Below are positions 10,163-18,370 of a DNA stretch of 64,000 nucleotides, piece by piece (positions within the stretch are counted from its first letter, which is position 1; every line of letters starts with the position of its first letter). Origin of the DNA: Streptomyces sp. Sge12 (GTDB lineage: Bacteria; Actinomycetota; Actinomycetes; Streptomycetales; Streptomycetaceae). A program made the position numbers and the translations under genes. Location: contig NZ_CP020555.1 in the NCBI RefSeq assembly GCF_002080455.1, positions 2,728,001 to 2,792,000 of the forward strand, in the 5' to 3' direction. The notes beneath the pieces are model-generated. The model did no database searches. It was not told the origin of the DNA and saw nothing but the letters and a program-made list of their open reading frames with translations.

Positions 10163-10172
10163 ACCTATTTCA

Positions 10173-11564
10173 TCATCCGAGGTCGAGACGCAGGAGATCT
10201 TCCTCCGTCTCGCGGCGGACGATCACACGGGCCGCTCCGTCGCGCACGGCGACGACCGGCGGGCGGAGCGCGTGGTTGTAGTTGCTGGCCATGGAGCGGC
10301 AGTACGCGCCGGTGGCCGGGACGGCCAGCAGGTCGCCGGGGGCCAGGTCGGCGGGCAGGAACGCGTCCTTCACGACGATGTCCCCGCTCTCGCAGTGCTT
10401 GCCGACGACGCGCACGAGCATGGGCTCGGCGTCGGAGGTGCGGGAGGCCAGGGAGATGGAGTACTCGGCGTCGTACAGGGCGGTGCGGATGTTGTCGGAC
10501 ATCCCGCCGTCGACGGAGACGTAGGTGCGCAGCCCCTCCAGCGGCTTGATCGTCCCCACCTCGTACAGGGTGAAGGCGGTCGGGCCGACGATGGCGCGGC
10601 CGGGCTCGACCGAGATCCTGGGGGCGGCCAGCCCGGCGCTCTCGCACTCGCGGGCCACGATCTCGTGCAGGGCCTTGGCGATCTCGTGGGGCTCGCGCGG
10701 GTCGTCGCTCGCGGTGTAGGCGATACCGAGGCCGCCGCCGAGGTCGATCTCGGGCAGCTCCACGCCGTGCTCGTCCCGTACGGCGGCCAGCAGCCGCACG
10801 ACGCGCTTGGCGGAGACCTCGAAGCCGGCCATGTCGAAGATCTGCGAACCGATGTGGGAGTGGACGCCGAGCAGCTCCAGCGAGTCGTGCCCGAGCGCGC
10901 GCCGCACGGCCTCGGCGGCGGAACCGTCGGCCACTGCGATGCCGAACTTCTGGTCCTCGTGCGCGGTGGCGATGAACTCGTGGGTGTGCGCCTCGACGCC
11001 GACCGTCACCCGGATCTGGACGGGCTGGCGTACGCCCAGCTCGCGGGCGATGTGCGCGACGCGGGCGATCTCCTGGAAGGAGTCGAGCACGATGCGCCCG
11101 ACCCCGGCCTCGACGGCCCGGCGGATCTCGCTCTCGGACTTGTTATTGCCGTGGAAGGCGATGCGCGAGGCGGGCATCCCGGCGGCGAGCGCGGTGCTCA
11201 GCTCACCGCCGGAGCACACGTCGACGTTGAGCCCCTCCTCCTTCAGCCACTTCACGACGGCCTTGGAGAGGAACGCCTTGCCGGCGTAGAAGACGTCGGC
11301 GTCGGGGCCGAAGGCGTGCGCCCAGGCCCGACACCGGGCCCGGAAGTCCTCCTCGTCGAGGAAGTAGGCGGGGGTTCCGAACTCCTCGGCGAGCTTGGTG
11401 ACTTCGAGGCCGCCGACGGTGACGACGCCGTCGCTGCCGCGCGTGACGGTGCGCGCCCAGACCTTCTCGTCCAGCGCGTTCAGGTCGGCGGGCGGCGGGG
11501 AGTAGTGCCCCTCGGGCAGGACGTCGGCGTGGCGGGGGCCGGCGGGGTGCGCGGAACGGCTCAT
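10173..11564 (-). CDS. lysA: Diaminopimelate decarboxylase
   Basis: Pyridoxal-phosphate enzyme that decarboxylates meso-diaminopimelate to L-lysine, the last step of lysine synthesis. It has 463 residues and an alanine-racemase-type barrel. The cofactor lysine is K96 in VFYAGKAF; HSHIGSQI, EPGRAIV and the active-site cysteine region KHCESGDIV are all present. It follows the ArgRS-like gene on the same strand with a 19-base gap, so the two probably form one unit. An argS-lysA operon is known from Corynebacterium, which suggests the upstream gene is a relic or a specialised descendant. Confidence 0.97.
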   Translation of the reverse strand: MSRSAHPAGPRHADVLPEGHYSPPPADLNALDEKVWARTVTRGSDGVVTVGGLEVTKLAEEFGTPAYFLDEEDFRARCRAWAHAFGPDADVFYAGKAFLSKAVVKWLKEEGLNVDVCSGGELSTALAAGMPASRIAFHGNNKSESEIRRAVEAGVGRIVLDSFQEIARVAHIARELGVRQPVQIRVTVGVEAHTHEFIATAHEDQKFGIAVADGSAAEAVRRALGHDSLELLGVHSHIGSQIFDMAGFEVSAKRVVRLLAAVRDEHGVELPEIDLGGGLGIAYTASDDPREPHEIAKALHEIVARECESAGLAAPRISVEPGRAIVGPTAFTLYEVGTIKPLEGLRTYVSVDGGMSDNIRTALYDAEYSISLASRTSDAEPMLVRVVGKHCESGDIVVKDAFLPADLAPGDLLAVPATGAYCRSMASNYNHALRPPVVAVRDGAARVIVRRETEEDLLRLDLG

Positions 11565-11583
11565 CGGTATCTCTCTTCGCGGG

Positions 11584-12525
11584 TCACAGGCGTGTCGGTG
11601 CGTCTATGCCGAGCAGGGCCAGGCCGCCGGCCAGCACCGTCCCGGCGGCTTCGGCAAGAGCCAGCCGGGCGCGGTGGGCGGCCGAGGGTTTCTCGTCGCC
11701 CTTGGGCAGCACGCGGTACTGGAAGTCGAGCAGCGCGTCGGCCACCTCGACGAGCTGGCGCACCAGCCGCTCGGGCGCGCGGTGGTGGGCGGCGGCCTCG
11801 AGGACGAGGGGGTGATCGGCGAGGACGCGCAGCAGGGCGGGCGCGTCGACGTCGTCACCGATCTCGGGGCGGAAGCCGAGCTGCTCGGCGTTGCGTACGA
11901 GGGCGTGGGCGCGGGCGTGGGCGTACCGCACCCGGAAGAGCTCGTTGCCCTCCCCTTGTACGAGCAGCGTGTCGGAGAACTCGGGGGTCTCGCGCGCGGG
12001 GGTGGTGAGCACGGCCCAGGCGACGGCGTCGGCCCCGTACCGCGCGAGCACGTCACCGTCGCGGCGGGCGACGGGCGCGATCGGGAACTCCGGCCCGGGT
12101 CCGACCCCCTGTGCGGCCTCGATCCGTGCGACGGCGGCCCGCACGAACCGCTCGCGCGGCTCGCGCGGCTCGCCGGACGGCGGATCCGGGACCTCGATCA
12201 CCGCCAACGGGCGCACGTCACGCACCAGCCGGGCGGCGGAAACGGAGGTCAGCGAGAAATTCAGGAACCCGGCTCCGGTGATCTCGACCCGCTCGATCCC
12301 GGCGACCCCGCCCAACCGGCGGGCCAGCACCTCGGCGACCTGGGCCGGTCGCAGGCCGGCACCCTTCGCGATCTGGAAGGCGACGGGGGTGGCGTACTCC
12401 CCGACCCCACCGGGCCTGGTCCGCTCGACCACCACCCGCGCGGGCACGGTCCCGCCCAGCTCACCGTCCTCGACGGCGTGGCGCACGGCGCTCACGACGC
12501 AACGGGAGAGGTCGGCGGGGGTCAC
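11584..12525 (-). CDS. ArgRS-like protein lacking the catalytic core (Add-1 plus DALR domains)
   Basis: The 313-residue protein resembles the two ends of arginyl-tRNA synthetase without the middle. Residues 1 to about 95 resemble the N-terminal Add-1 tRNA-binding domain (RPAQVAEVLARRL, GAGFLNFSL). From about residue 145 (DGDVLARYGADAVAWAVL) to the end it resembles the DALR anticodon-binding domain (VRYAHARAHALVRNAEQLG, LDFQYRVLP). The Rossmann core with HIGH and KMSKS-type motifs is absent, so aminoacylation is not possible. The start is a GTG giving MTPADLSRC. It sits upstream of lysA. It may bind tRNA-Arg or act as a regulator; no function can be assigned from the sequence. Confidence 0.85.
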   Translation of the reverse strand: MTPADLSRCVVSAVRHAVEDGELGGTVPARVVVERTRPGGVGEYATPVAFQIAKGAGLRPAQVAEVLARRLGGVAGIERVEITGAGFLNFSLTSVSAARLVRDVRPLAVIEVPDPPSGEPREPRERFVRAAVARIEAAQGVGPGPEFPIAPVARRDGDVLARYGADAVAWAVLTTPARETPEFSDTLLVQGEGNELFRVRYAHARAHALVRNAEQLGFRPEIGDDVDAPALLRVLADHPLVLEAAAHHRAPERLVRQLVEVADALLDFQYRVLPKGDEKPSAAHRARLALAEAAGTVLAGGLALLGIDAPTRL

Positions 12526-12613
12526 GGGACCCAGCCTAGGGGAGACGCACCGTCATCAGTCGAAGGGTTTCGCCATGTGAACAGAGCGCCGGACAACGGG
12601 ACCCGACGTCGGG

Positions 12614-13051
12614 CTACTGAAGGGGACTCCCCCTCCCCCGCCCGGCGGGGGTGCCTTTCCTCCCGTCGCGCAGATCCTTGCGCTCGATCAGCCGGCGCAC
12701 GACCCGTACCAGCTCGGTGGGCTCGAACGGCTTCGCGAGGAAGGCGTCCACCCCGGCCACGATCCCGGCCTCCACCTCCTGCTGCGTGCAGGCGCTGACG
12801 ATGGCGACGGGCACGTCCCGGGTCCGCGGATCGGCACGCAACTGCGCCGCGGCCCCGAACCCGTCGAGCCGCGGCATGACCACATCAAGGGTGATGGCGT
12901 CGGGACACACCCGATGCACGATGTCGAGACACTCGGCACCATCGTTCGCGGTCACGACCTCGAAGCCCTCCAGCTCGAGATTGACCTTGATCAGATGCCG
13001 GATGACCTTGTTGTCGTCGACAACAAGCACCCGGCCCGAGACGCCTGGCAC
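12614..13051 (-). CDS. Single-domain response regulator
   Basis: CheY-like receiver of about 145 residues with no output domain. It starts at a GTG giving VPGVSGRVLVVDDNK. The acidic pair and phospho-acceptor aspartate are visible (VVDDNK and DAITLDVVMP), as is the conserved lysine in FLAKPFEP. The C-terminal tail (KDLRDGRKGTPAGRGRGSP) is basic and probably disordered. No histidine kinase is adjacent, so its partner is unknown. Longer in-frame starts up to 13180 exist but add sequence unlike a receiver. It lies between the ArgRS-like gene and tRNA-Arg, all on the core side of the island boundary. Confidence 0.88.
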   Translation of the reverse strand: MPGVSGRVLVVDDNKVIRHLIKVNLELEGFEVVTANDGAECLDIVHRVCPDAITLDVVMPRLDGFGAAAQLRADPRTRDVPVAIVSACTQQEVEAGIVAGVDAFLAKPFEPTELVRVVRRLIERKDLRDGRKGTPAGRGRGSPLQ

Positions 13052-13205
13052 AACTCGAGAGTAGGTCCGCCCGGGCCCCCGCGTCCGGGTTTTCGCCACT
13101 TCCACCCCCTGCGGGCGAACCACCCCCTCCTCCCCCGCAAACCCGTTCCTGATCACCCCACCGAAGCTGGTAGTGTTCAACCCGTCGCCGCAACACCGAC
13201 GACGC

Positions 13206-13277
13206 GCCCCCGTAGCTCAGGGGATAGAGCAACGGCCTCCGGAGCCGTGTGCGCAGGTTCGAATCCTGCCGGGGGCA
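13206..13277 (+). tRNA. tRNA-Arg (anticodon CCG)
   Basis: 72 bases folding as a cloverleaf. The acceptor stem is GCCCCCG with CGGGGGC, the D-arm is GCTCAGGGGATAGAGC, the anticodon stem ACGGC/GCCGT encloses the loop CTCCGGA (anticodon CCG, reads CGG), and the T-arm contains GTTCGAATC. CCA is not encoded. It marks the left edge of the accessory region; tRNA-Arg genes are frequent integration sites in actinomycetes. Confidence 0.97.
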
Positions 13278-13295
13278 CTTCGCAGGAAGTGCCCA

Positions 13296-13334
13296 AAGAC
13301 CCCGCCATCAGCGCTTTAGCTGAGACGGGGTCTT
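13296..13334 (+). terminator. Terminator downstream of tRNA-Arg
   Basis: Two-part hairpin: outer stem AAGACCCCG (13296-13304) with CGGGGTCTT (13326-13334), and inner stem TCAGC/GCTGA with a 6-base loop. A second small hairpin (13273-13281 with 13286-13294, GGGCACTTC/GAAGTGCCC) overlaps the last bases of the tRNA. Confidence 0.7.
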
Positions 13335-13388
13335 CGCGTATGCGCAGCCAGCTCCCACCGTACGACTCATGGGCGACCGGGGGATCTC

Positions 13389-13715
13389 GTGGATGTGAAC
13401 ACGTTTTCCGTCGCACTCGTAGGCACCGAAGGAACGGTCTGCGGCACCTTGAGCGGGGTAGTCCTCAGCCAGCGCGCCGGCCGAGCCCAAGCTGCGGAGC
13501 AGAACCGGCGTGCCGACCGTGAACGCGAGGAGGGGCGCGCCGAGCGAGCCCTGCAGGCCAAGCGTGGCCCCTATGCCCATCTGAACACCACAGCTCGCGC
13601 TTACCGGGTCGCCGCCCGAGAGGCCGTTGAAGCCGCCGAACGCCGTGAGAGCGTCGACGCGGCCCTACTCGACACCGCCAGGGAAGCCTGGGCCGAGCAG
13701 TACTCCTGCAAGTAG
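13389..13715 (+). CDS. Small hypothetical protein with N-terminal membrane segment, possibly truncated
   Basis: 108 codons from a GTG giving MDVNTFSVALVGTEG. The first 30 residues are weakly hydrophobic (SVALVGTEGTVCGTLSGVVL) and could form a membrane anchor. The rest is rich in Arg, Glu and Ala and strongly helical (RAGRAQAAEQNRRADRERE), suggesting a coiled coil. The start resembles actinomycete hypothetical membrane proteins that are usually longer, so this may be a shortened or decaying copy. No partner gene is adjacent. Function unknown. Confidence 0.4.
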   Translation: MDVNTFSVALVGTEGTVCGTLSGVVLSQRAGRAQAAEQNRRADREREEGRAERALQAKRGPYAHLNTTARAYRVAAREAVEAAERRESVDAALLDTAREAWAEQYSCK

Positions 13716-14343
13716 CCTCAGCCGTCAACAGACCACTCGGAGTCGGGTAGTCGGTCTTCAAACATCTGCCGAGCAATCCGCAGCTCGACGAGGCATATCA
13801 GCGCGCCAAGAGCTGGTTAAGCGGCCCCTTGTCCGACGGCGTGTACCTCCTGCGGGTCACGCTGCGACATGACCTCGGCGTCGAGGTCGATCCACACTTC
13901 GAGCAGGCCGGCTACAGATGCTCGCCGCGCTCGGCAGTGCACGTGACAGCCTCGCGCGCACTGGCCGCGGAGCGAGCCCAGGCCAACTCAGGAGCGACGA
14001 GGCGACGAAGCCCCCTGGAGAGCTCGTACTCGCGCAGCAGGTCCTCGACACTCCGGCGCCGAGTGCCTCAAGTCATCAGGCCGCTGAGCCAGAGAAGGAG
14101 GCCGCTCCCCCGCGCTCGCTGAAGAAGAGACGCACTCCCGACCTGGACTGCCCCGGAGGTGTGGAGGCGCTCGCGGGGGACAGCCACGAGCTGGGCCGGG
14201 TCCGGCACCGGCCGAAAGCCCCGGAAGTGCGTCCGGCGAAGAGTGACCCCTTCATCCGCGTGTCCGGCGTGTCCTGGCGCGGCGCGTCCTCGTCCTCGAC
14301 CGACCCGTTGTTAGGGTTGCATTAGCGATGGAGGGTGGGGGCC
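13716..14343. other. Gene-poor stretch, probable gene remnants
   Basis: No intact gene can be supported. One forward frame from about 13751 reads LPSNPQLDEAYQRAKSWL and continues with LLRVTLRHDLGVEVD, which looks protein-like, but it has no start codon with a ribosome-binding site and degenerates into Ser/Arg-rich sequence after about 13910. A second frame (13918-14325) is open but low in family-like character. The composition suggests debris left by insertion and decay next to the tRNA. Confidence 0.4.
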
Positions 14344-14733
14344 ATGACAATCGACGCCGATTTGAACGTGTCCGAGGACGGACTGACCAAGCTCGCCGAC
14401 GACATGGACTCAATGCAGCGGTACCTCGACCGCCAAGTGCGGCGGATGGACGCGGTCGTAGACCGGATCGAGGCCGGGTGGAGAGGTGAGACGGGCTCGG
14501 CGTACCGAGCTCTGCACCGGGCGGCCGCCGAGGACACCGTGCGCATTCGGGAAATCCTCGTCGTCCTCGAGCAGGCCGTACGGATGAGCCGTAACGGGTT
14601 CACCCAGCAGGAATTGGACACCCTCCAGTCGTTTCGCGGGGTGCACAGTTCGGTGGACGTCGCCCGCGAGGTGGACCGGCTCTCCGAGGGCCCGGCGTCG
14701 CCAGGACCGCGCAGCAGCCTGCTCGACATCTGA
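14344..14733 (+). CDS. WXG100/ESX-like small protein 1
   Basis: 129 residues starting MTIDADLNVSEDG after a GGAGGGTGGGGG ribosome-binding site. It is helical and has the WXG signature in AGWRGETGSAYRALH (residues about 46-60), flanked by two amphipathic helices, the helix-turn-helix hairpin of WXG100 proteins. These proteins are exported by type VII (ESX) secretion and often precede LXG/polymorphic toxins as chaperone-like partners. It is the first gene of the toxin cassette, 29 bases upstream of the second WXG100 gene. No ESX ATPase is present in the window, so export would use machinery encoded elsewhere. Confidence 0.8.
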   Translation: MTIDADLNVSEDGLTKLADDMDSMQRYLDRQVRRMDAVVDRIEAGWRGETGSAYRALHRAAAEDTVRIREILVVLEQAVRMSRNGFTQQELDTLQSFRGVHSSVDVAREVDRLSEGPASPGPRSSLLDI

Positions 14734-14762
14734 TCACGTTCACTTCGGGGAGGGCGGACTCC

Positions 14763-15062
14763 ATGTCCGACGACCACATAGGGGTCAGTTTCGGCACCCT
14801 TCAGGAGCTTGCGCAGGAGCTGGAAGGCATCCTTCGAGAACTCGACGAAAAGCTCGAGGCGCTCTACGAACGCACCGAGAAAGCGGTCCTGAGCTGGGAC
14901 GGCCAGGCTCGTGAGGCGTTCGTCGACGAACTCGACCGCTGGGACCGCCAGATGCAGGACCTGCGCGCCGCTCAGAAGTGGCTCCATGAGGTCGTGACGA
15001 CGGGGCAGACGAACTACACAGCCGCCCATCGAGCCGTGCTGCGCGGATGGGGGGCGTCCTGA
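14763..15062 (+). CDS. WXG100/ESX-like small protein 2
   Basis: 99 residues, MSDDHIGVSFGTLQEL at the start, with the WXG motif in LSWDGQAREAF near the middle and long helices on both sides; the length is typical for WXG100 proteins. It probably forms a heterodimer with the preceding gene product and guides the toxin to type VII secretion. Its stop codon overlaps the toxin start by one base (TGATG), indicating translational coupling to the toxin gene. Confidence 0.88.
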   Translation: MSDDHIGVSFGTLQELAQELEGILRELDEKLEALYERTEKAVLSWDGQAREAFVDELDRWDRQMQDLRAAQKWLHEVVTTGQTNYTAAHRAVLRGWGAS

Positions 15063-16732
15063 TGGCCGGTCCGACGGCACCCGCCCAGTCCAGCGGGTTC
15101 GATGTGACGCCAGCCAAGCTGAACGGCGTTGCCGGGAGCGTGGTCCTGCAGCAGAACGTGCTCAACAAGGCCGCGAACGATTTCCTCTACGAGCTCGTCG
15201 AGTACATGGACTGCGGCGGCTACGGGAGTGCGGCGCAGGCGGTGTCCGCCGCGTACGTGAAGGTGGGAAATCGCTTCCTCGACGTGTGGGGCAAGAGCGT
15301 CGTCAGCGTTGGGGGCGTCGCGGTCGGATTCGTCACGACGGCGAACAACTACTCCAGGGCGGAAGCGGCCAGCCATCCGTCGGGCACCACCAAACCTGTG
15401 CAGTTCCCCGTCCCCAAGGTCATCGACCAGCCCCCGAAGTACCAACAGATCACCGATCTGCGGTGGGGCGACATGGACGACTACAGCAGCGGTTTCATCT
15501 CATGGCTGCTGGAGGGGGTTCCCGACTGGGCGATGGACATCGTGCGGGAGCTGTTGCACCACGTCGGCAGGTGGGGAAAGGCCGCCGACATCATTCCCCT
15601 TCCTGACTACGAGCAGATCGACGAGATCGCCCTCGCCTGGCTGCAGCCCGGGTTCGCTGTCTCACAGGTGGAGACCGCACTGACCGGATTGGCTGGTTCC
15701 ATCTCGGACCCCAACAACGGTGAGTGGCAGGCCGCAATGCGCCAGTTCACCAGTTCCATCTGGGGAACGACGGCGTGGGGCACGTCGACAGCGAACTATC
15801 AGTGGAAGCACGACACCGCCGGTGGACAGGGCACGGGCAGCCATCCTGTGATGAGCGTGCTCTTCAACACCACTCAAGAAGTCAGCAAGGCCATGCGGGA
15901 CTTCGCGAAGTCGGCCGCCAAGATGCGACACGAGGTCTGGCGTATCTACAAGAAGGCCATCTGGGATGCATTGGCGGAGCTGAAGCAGCTTCCCGATTTC
16001 GACGACGTCAAGAGGATCGGCAAGAAACTGCTCGGGATCGGCAAGGAGGTGGCCATCGGCATCACGCTCAAAGTCGACACCGCCGCGATCAACCGAGCGG
16101 TCTCCTTGTACGAAGGCGAACTTCGCGGAGTGGAGAGCCGACTCACCGCGCTGCTGCCGGCGCTTGACGAGGCCTACCTGAGTGCGCCGACCTTCCAGGC
16201 GGAGGATGCGCGCGCTCAGGCCTTCGGTGCGCGCTCGCTGAACGACTTCAAGCCGGAGCACAAGTTCACCGTACCGGGGGAAGACCCGGACCACATCTAC
16301 TATCCGCTTGACCTGGCGAACCAGGAGGGCCTGTACGACAGTCACTCCATCGACAGGCACGTGGGACTGAGCGACGATCAACTCAGGCAGCGCATGCGGG
16401 ACGACAGCAGTGCATCGGCCGCCTCCAGTTTCAAGGATCTCGGCTCGGCGCAGAAGTTCACTCAGGACGCACTACGGGACAACGCGAACGAAAACCGAAT
16501 AGCCGACTGGATCGACAGGGTCGAACGGAGGATGAAGAATAACCCGAACTGGGACCCTAATAGATCCAAAATCCAGCCGCCTATCGAGCTAACATTCCAG
16601 GAAGAGACGGGACGTACGGTTCAAGGAGTGAACTCCACCGGAGCTCCGACTCACTCCGTGAAGGTGGTACTCCGGTACGCACACGGACTGGAACCACCAT
16701 TCATTGTGCTCACCTCCATACCCACTCCCTAG
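15062..16732 (+). CDS. Polymorphic toxin with C-terminal bacterial RNase A-like domain
   Basis: 556 residues. The N-terminal part (about 1-400) is helical and has no signal peptide, which fits type VII export with the two WXG100 proteins just upstream. The last ~130 residues match the pattern of the CdiA-type bacterial RNase A domain: H428 and H433 in DSHSIDRHVGLSDDQLRQRM, then ASSFKDLGSAQKFTQDALRDN, and a final FIVLTSIPTP. In this family a histidine, an arginine and a threonine near these places cut RNA. The tip region (about 16480-16730) is visibly poorer in GC than the rest. An immunity gene follows within 16 bases. The start is chosen because it overlaps the previous stop. Confidence 0.82.
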   Translation: MAGPTAPAQSSGFDVTPAKLNGVAGSVVLQQNVLNKAANDFLYELVEYMDCGGYGSAAQAVSAAYVKVGNRFLDVWGKSVVSVGGVAVGFVTTANNYSRAEAASHPSGTTKPVQFPVPKVIDQPPKYQQITDLRWGDMDDYSSGFISWLLEGVPDWAMDIVRELLHHVGRWGKAADIIPLPDYEQIDEIALAWLQPGFAVSQVETALTGLAGSISDPNNGEWQAAMRQFTSSIWGTTAWGTSTANYQWKHDTAGGQGTGSHPVMSVLFNTTQEVSKAMRDFAKSAAKMRHEVWRIYKKAIWDALAELKQLPDFDDVKRIGKKLLGIGKEVAIGITLKVDTAAINRAVSLYEGELRGVESRLTALLPALDEAYLSAPTFQAEDARAQAFGARSLNDFKPEHKFTVPGEDPDHIYYPLDLANQEGLYDSHSIDRHVGLSDDQLRQRMRDDSSASAASSFKDLGSAQKFTQDALRDNANENRIADWIDRVERRMKNNPNWDPNRSKIQPPIELTFQEETGRTVQGVNSTGAPTHSVKVVLRYAHGLEPPFIVLTSIPTP

Positions 16733-16747
16733 ATCGGGCGATATCAA

Positions 16748-17401
16748 GTGGAGCCATCCCCTACGGCCGTATTCATGGACAGTCCGGCCACCCGGCTCAT
16801 CGACCTGGCCATCCGTGTCCAGGAAACCGGCGGCGGACTGTCTCTCGATGATGAAATTCGACGCTACAATCGAATGATCAGGAATTCCTGGAGAGCCAAC
16901 TGGAACTGTCCTCCGTTCACGACAGCAGCACTGTTGGACTTCATCGGTGTCGTCATTTCCTCACCGGAATTCCTGGCATCCCGCCCGAGGACCTTCGACG
17001 AGAAGATCTCCCGGGCTGCGGGCGGCATGGATCCGGCGGAGTACGTCCACATGCTCGCGGGAATGGTACGGATCCTCGACCGCGAGCCGCCCGCACAGTA
17101 CGACGAGCTCCCCATGTCCCGGTGGGAGCTCTCGGCCACCTTCCCCCACCTCGACGGCTTCACGGCCGAGATGATGGACGGCGGCCATGCCTCGTTCGCC
17201 GACGCCGTCACCAGCTATGTCACCAACGAACACCCTGACTGCGCCGACGTTGCCGTCGCCATCACCACCGAGGCTCAGCGTGCCCTCGTACTCTTTCCCG
17301 ACGAGCAGTCCTTGGGCCGGTACGTCTCCTGGATCTCCCGCCAGCGGCTCCACGCACTCCTCGAAACCGTCAACGACCATATGCAGCGAGAACACTCATG
17401 A
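16748..17401 (+). CDS. Probable immunity protein, CdiI-like
   Basis: 217 residues from a GTG giving MEPSPTAVFMDSPATR; an ATG at 16775 is an alternative, and neither has a clear ribosome-binding site. The C-terminal half (SRWELSATFPHLDGFTAEMMDGGHASFADAVTSYV in outline) has the layout of the CdiI-type immunity family: a short FP-L-GF segment, an acidic stretch, then a helical bundle. Its position directly after the RNase toxin makes it the likely cognate inhibitor, acting in the cytoplasm. It overlaps the next small gene by ATGA. Confidence 0.7.
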   Translation: MEPSPTAVFMDSPATRLIDLAIRVQETGGGLSLDDEIRRYNRMIRNSWRANWNCPPFTTAALLDFIGVVISSPEFLASRPRTFDEKISRAAGGMDPAEYVHMLAGMVRILDREPPAQYDELPMSRWELSATFPHLDGFTAEMMDGGHASFADAVTSYVTNEHPDCADVAVAITTEAQRALVLFPDEQSLGRYVSWISRQRLHALLETVNDHMQREHS

Positions 17402-17724
17402 CCCCTGTCGAGAACACGACACCCGTCGCGAACCGGGCCGCCACCTACCCTGATCGCGAAACGGCCCAGTGGGCAACCCAGCACGTGGTCACCCGCAACG
17501 AGCAGGTGATCCACCGCTGGCTGGCCCAGTCGACGCGGCAGCGCCTGACCATCGAGGCCGCCTGGCCTTCCCGCCCCGAGCCCGTCGGGCGGGTCCTGCT
17601 CCAGGCCATGATGCTGGCCGGTCGGGACGCCGTAGATGTACGCGCGGCCCGTGTCGTACTCAAGCGGAACACCGCGAGCCCCCACGGCTTCACCGTCCAC
17701 GGCACCTTCCCGATCTACCTCTAG
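17398..17724 (+). CDS. Orphan RNase A-like toxin tip (fragment of a second toxin)
   Basis: 108 residues with no export region. The sequence YPDRETAQWATQHVVTRNE, then GRVLLQAMM, then DVRAARVVLKRN and finally FTVHGTFPIYL follows the second half of bacterial RNase A-like toxin domains. The first catalytic segment (RHVG-type histidine) is missing, so the piece is probably inactive alone and acts as a silent cassette that could recombine into the full-length toxin gene. The ATG overlaps the preceding stop (ATGA), so it may still be translated. A second immunity gene follows 10 bases later. Confidence 0.72.
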   Translation: MTPVENTTPVANRAATYPDRETAQWATQHVVTRNEQVIHRWLAQSTRQRLTIEAAWPSRPEPVGRVLLQAMMLAGRDAVDVRAARVVLKRNTASPHGFTVHGTFPIYL

Positions 17725-17734
17725 AGGCAGCCTC

Positions 17735-18370
17735 GTGTCCCTCAAGCCCCTCGAACACGACCGGAAGTACGGCGAACTTGACCAGGTGATCCGGGCGCAC
17801 CTGGGTCACTCCGCCCATGACGAGGAAGCCCTCACCGCCTACCTCCGGCATTGCTGGCGCACCCGGCCCTGGGCTATCGCGGTCGCCGAGAACCAGCTCC
17901 GCGAGTACGCGCAGAACCCGCCCGGGCGGCTCCGGCTTCGCCTCGGCGAGTTCTATCCCGTACCCGACGTAGGGCTGCCCGACGCGGAGATCCAGACCTG
18001 GCTCGTCCAGCTGGCGGACCGGCTCAAGGAGTGCGTGGAGACGGGCTCGGCGCCAGCCCCTGCCACGCCCCAGACCCACTGGGAGTGGCACGCCCGCTTC
18101 CCCGAACTCGGGCAGCTGCTCGGAGGCTGGTTCTCCCAGGACATGCCGGACGAGTTCGAGGATCACGACGCGGCGCTGCATGACTACGTCGACGGCACCG
18201 ACCCCGGCCTGATCGCCCAGCTCCGCGGGGAGTTGTCCGACCTGCTGTCGCTGCCGCTGGAGGAGTCGGACCACGCCCTCGCCCTCGCCGAACTGGGCAT
18301 GGAGGTCGATCCGCCCACGTCGTACAGCCCCGGCGCCTGGCTCTCCGAACTGGCCGCCCGCCTCCCCTGA
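17735..18370 (+). CDS. CdiI_2-like immunity protein for the orphan RNase A tip
   Basis: 211 residues from a GTG giving MSLKPLEHDRKYGEL. The C-terminal half has a clear CdiI_2-type signature: FPELGQLLGGWFSQDMPDEF followed by ALHDYVDGTD and a helical end. CdiI_2 proteins bind RNase A-like CdiA tips, matching the toxin fragment directly upstream. The N-terminal half (residues 1-100) contains a separate helical segment with no recognised family. Together with the previous immunity gene it suggests the strain keeps resistance to two related toxins. Confidence 0.72.
   Translation: MSLKPLEHDRKYGELDQVIRAHLGHSAHDEEALTAYLRHCWRTRPWAIAVAENQLREYAQNPPGRLRLRLGEFYPVPDVGLPDAEIQTWLVQLADRLKECVETGSAPAPATPQTHWEWHARFPELGQLLGGWFSQDMPDEFEDHDAALHDYVDGTDPGLIAQLRGELSDLLSLPLEESDHALALAELGMEVDPPTSYSPGAWLSELAARLP

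Noticed and set aside
10051..10172. SAM, lysine or T-box riboswitch upstream of hom
   Set aside because: Only a simple two-arm inverted repeat is visible; the multi-stem core and conserved loops of those classes are absent.
13716..14343. A functional integrase or excisionase gene next to the tRNA
   Set aside because: No tyrosine-recombinase or serine-recombinase motif could be read in any frame of this stretch.
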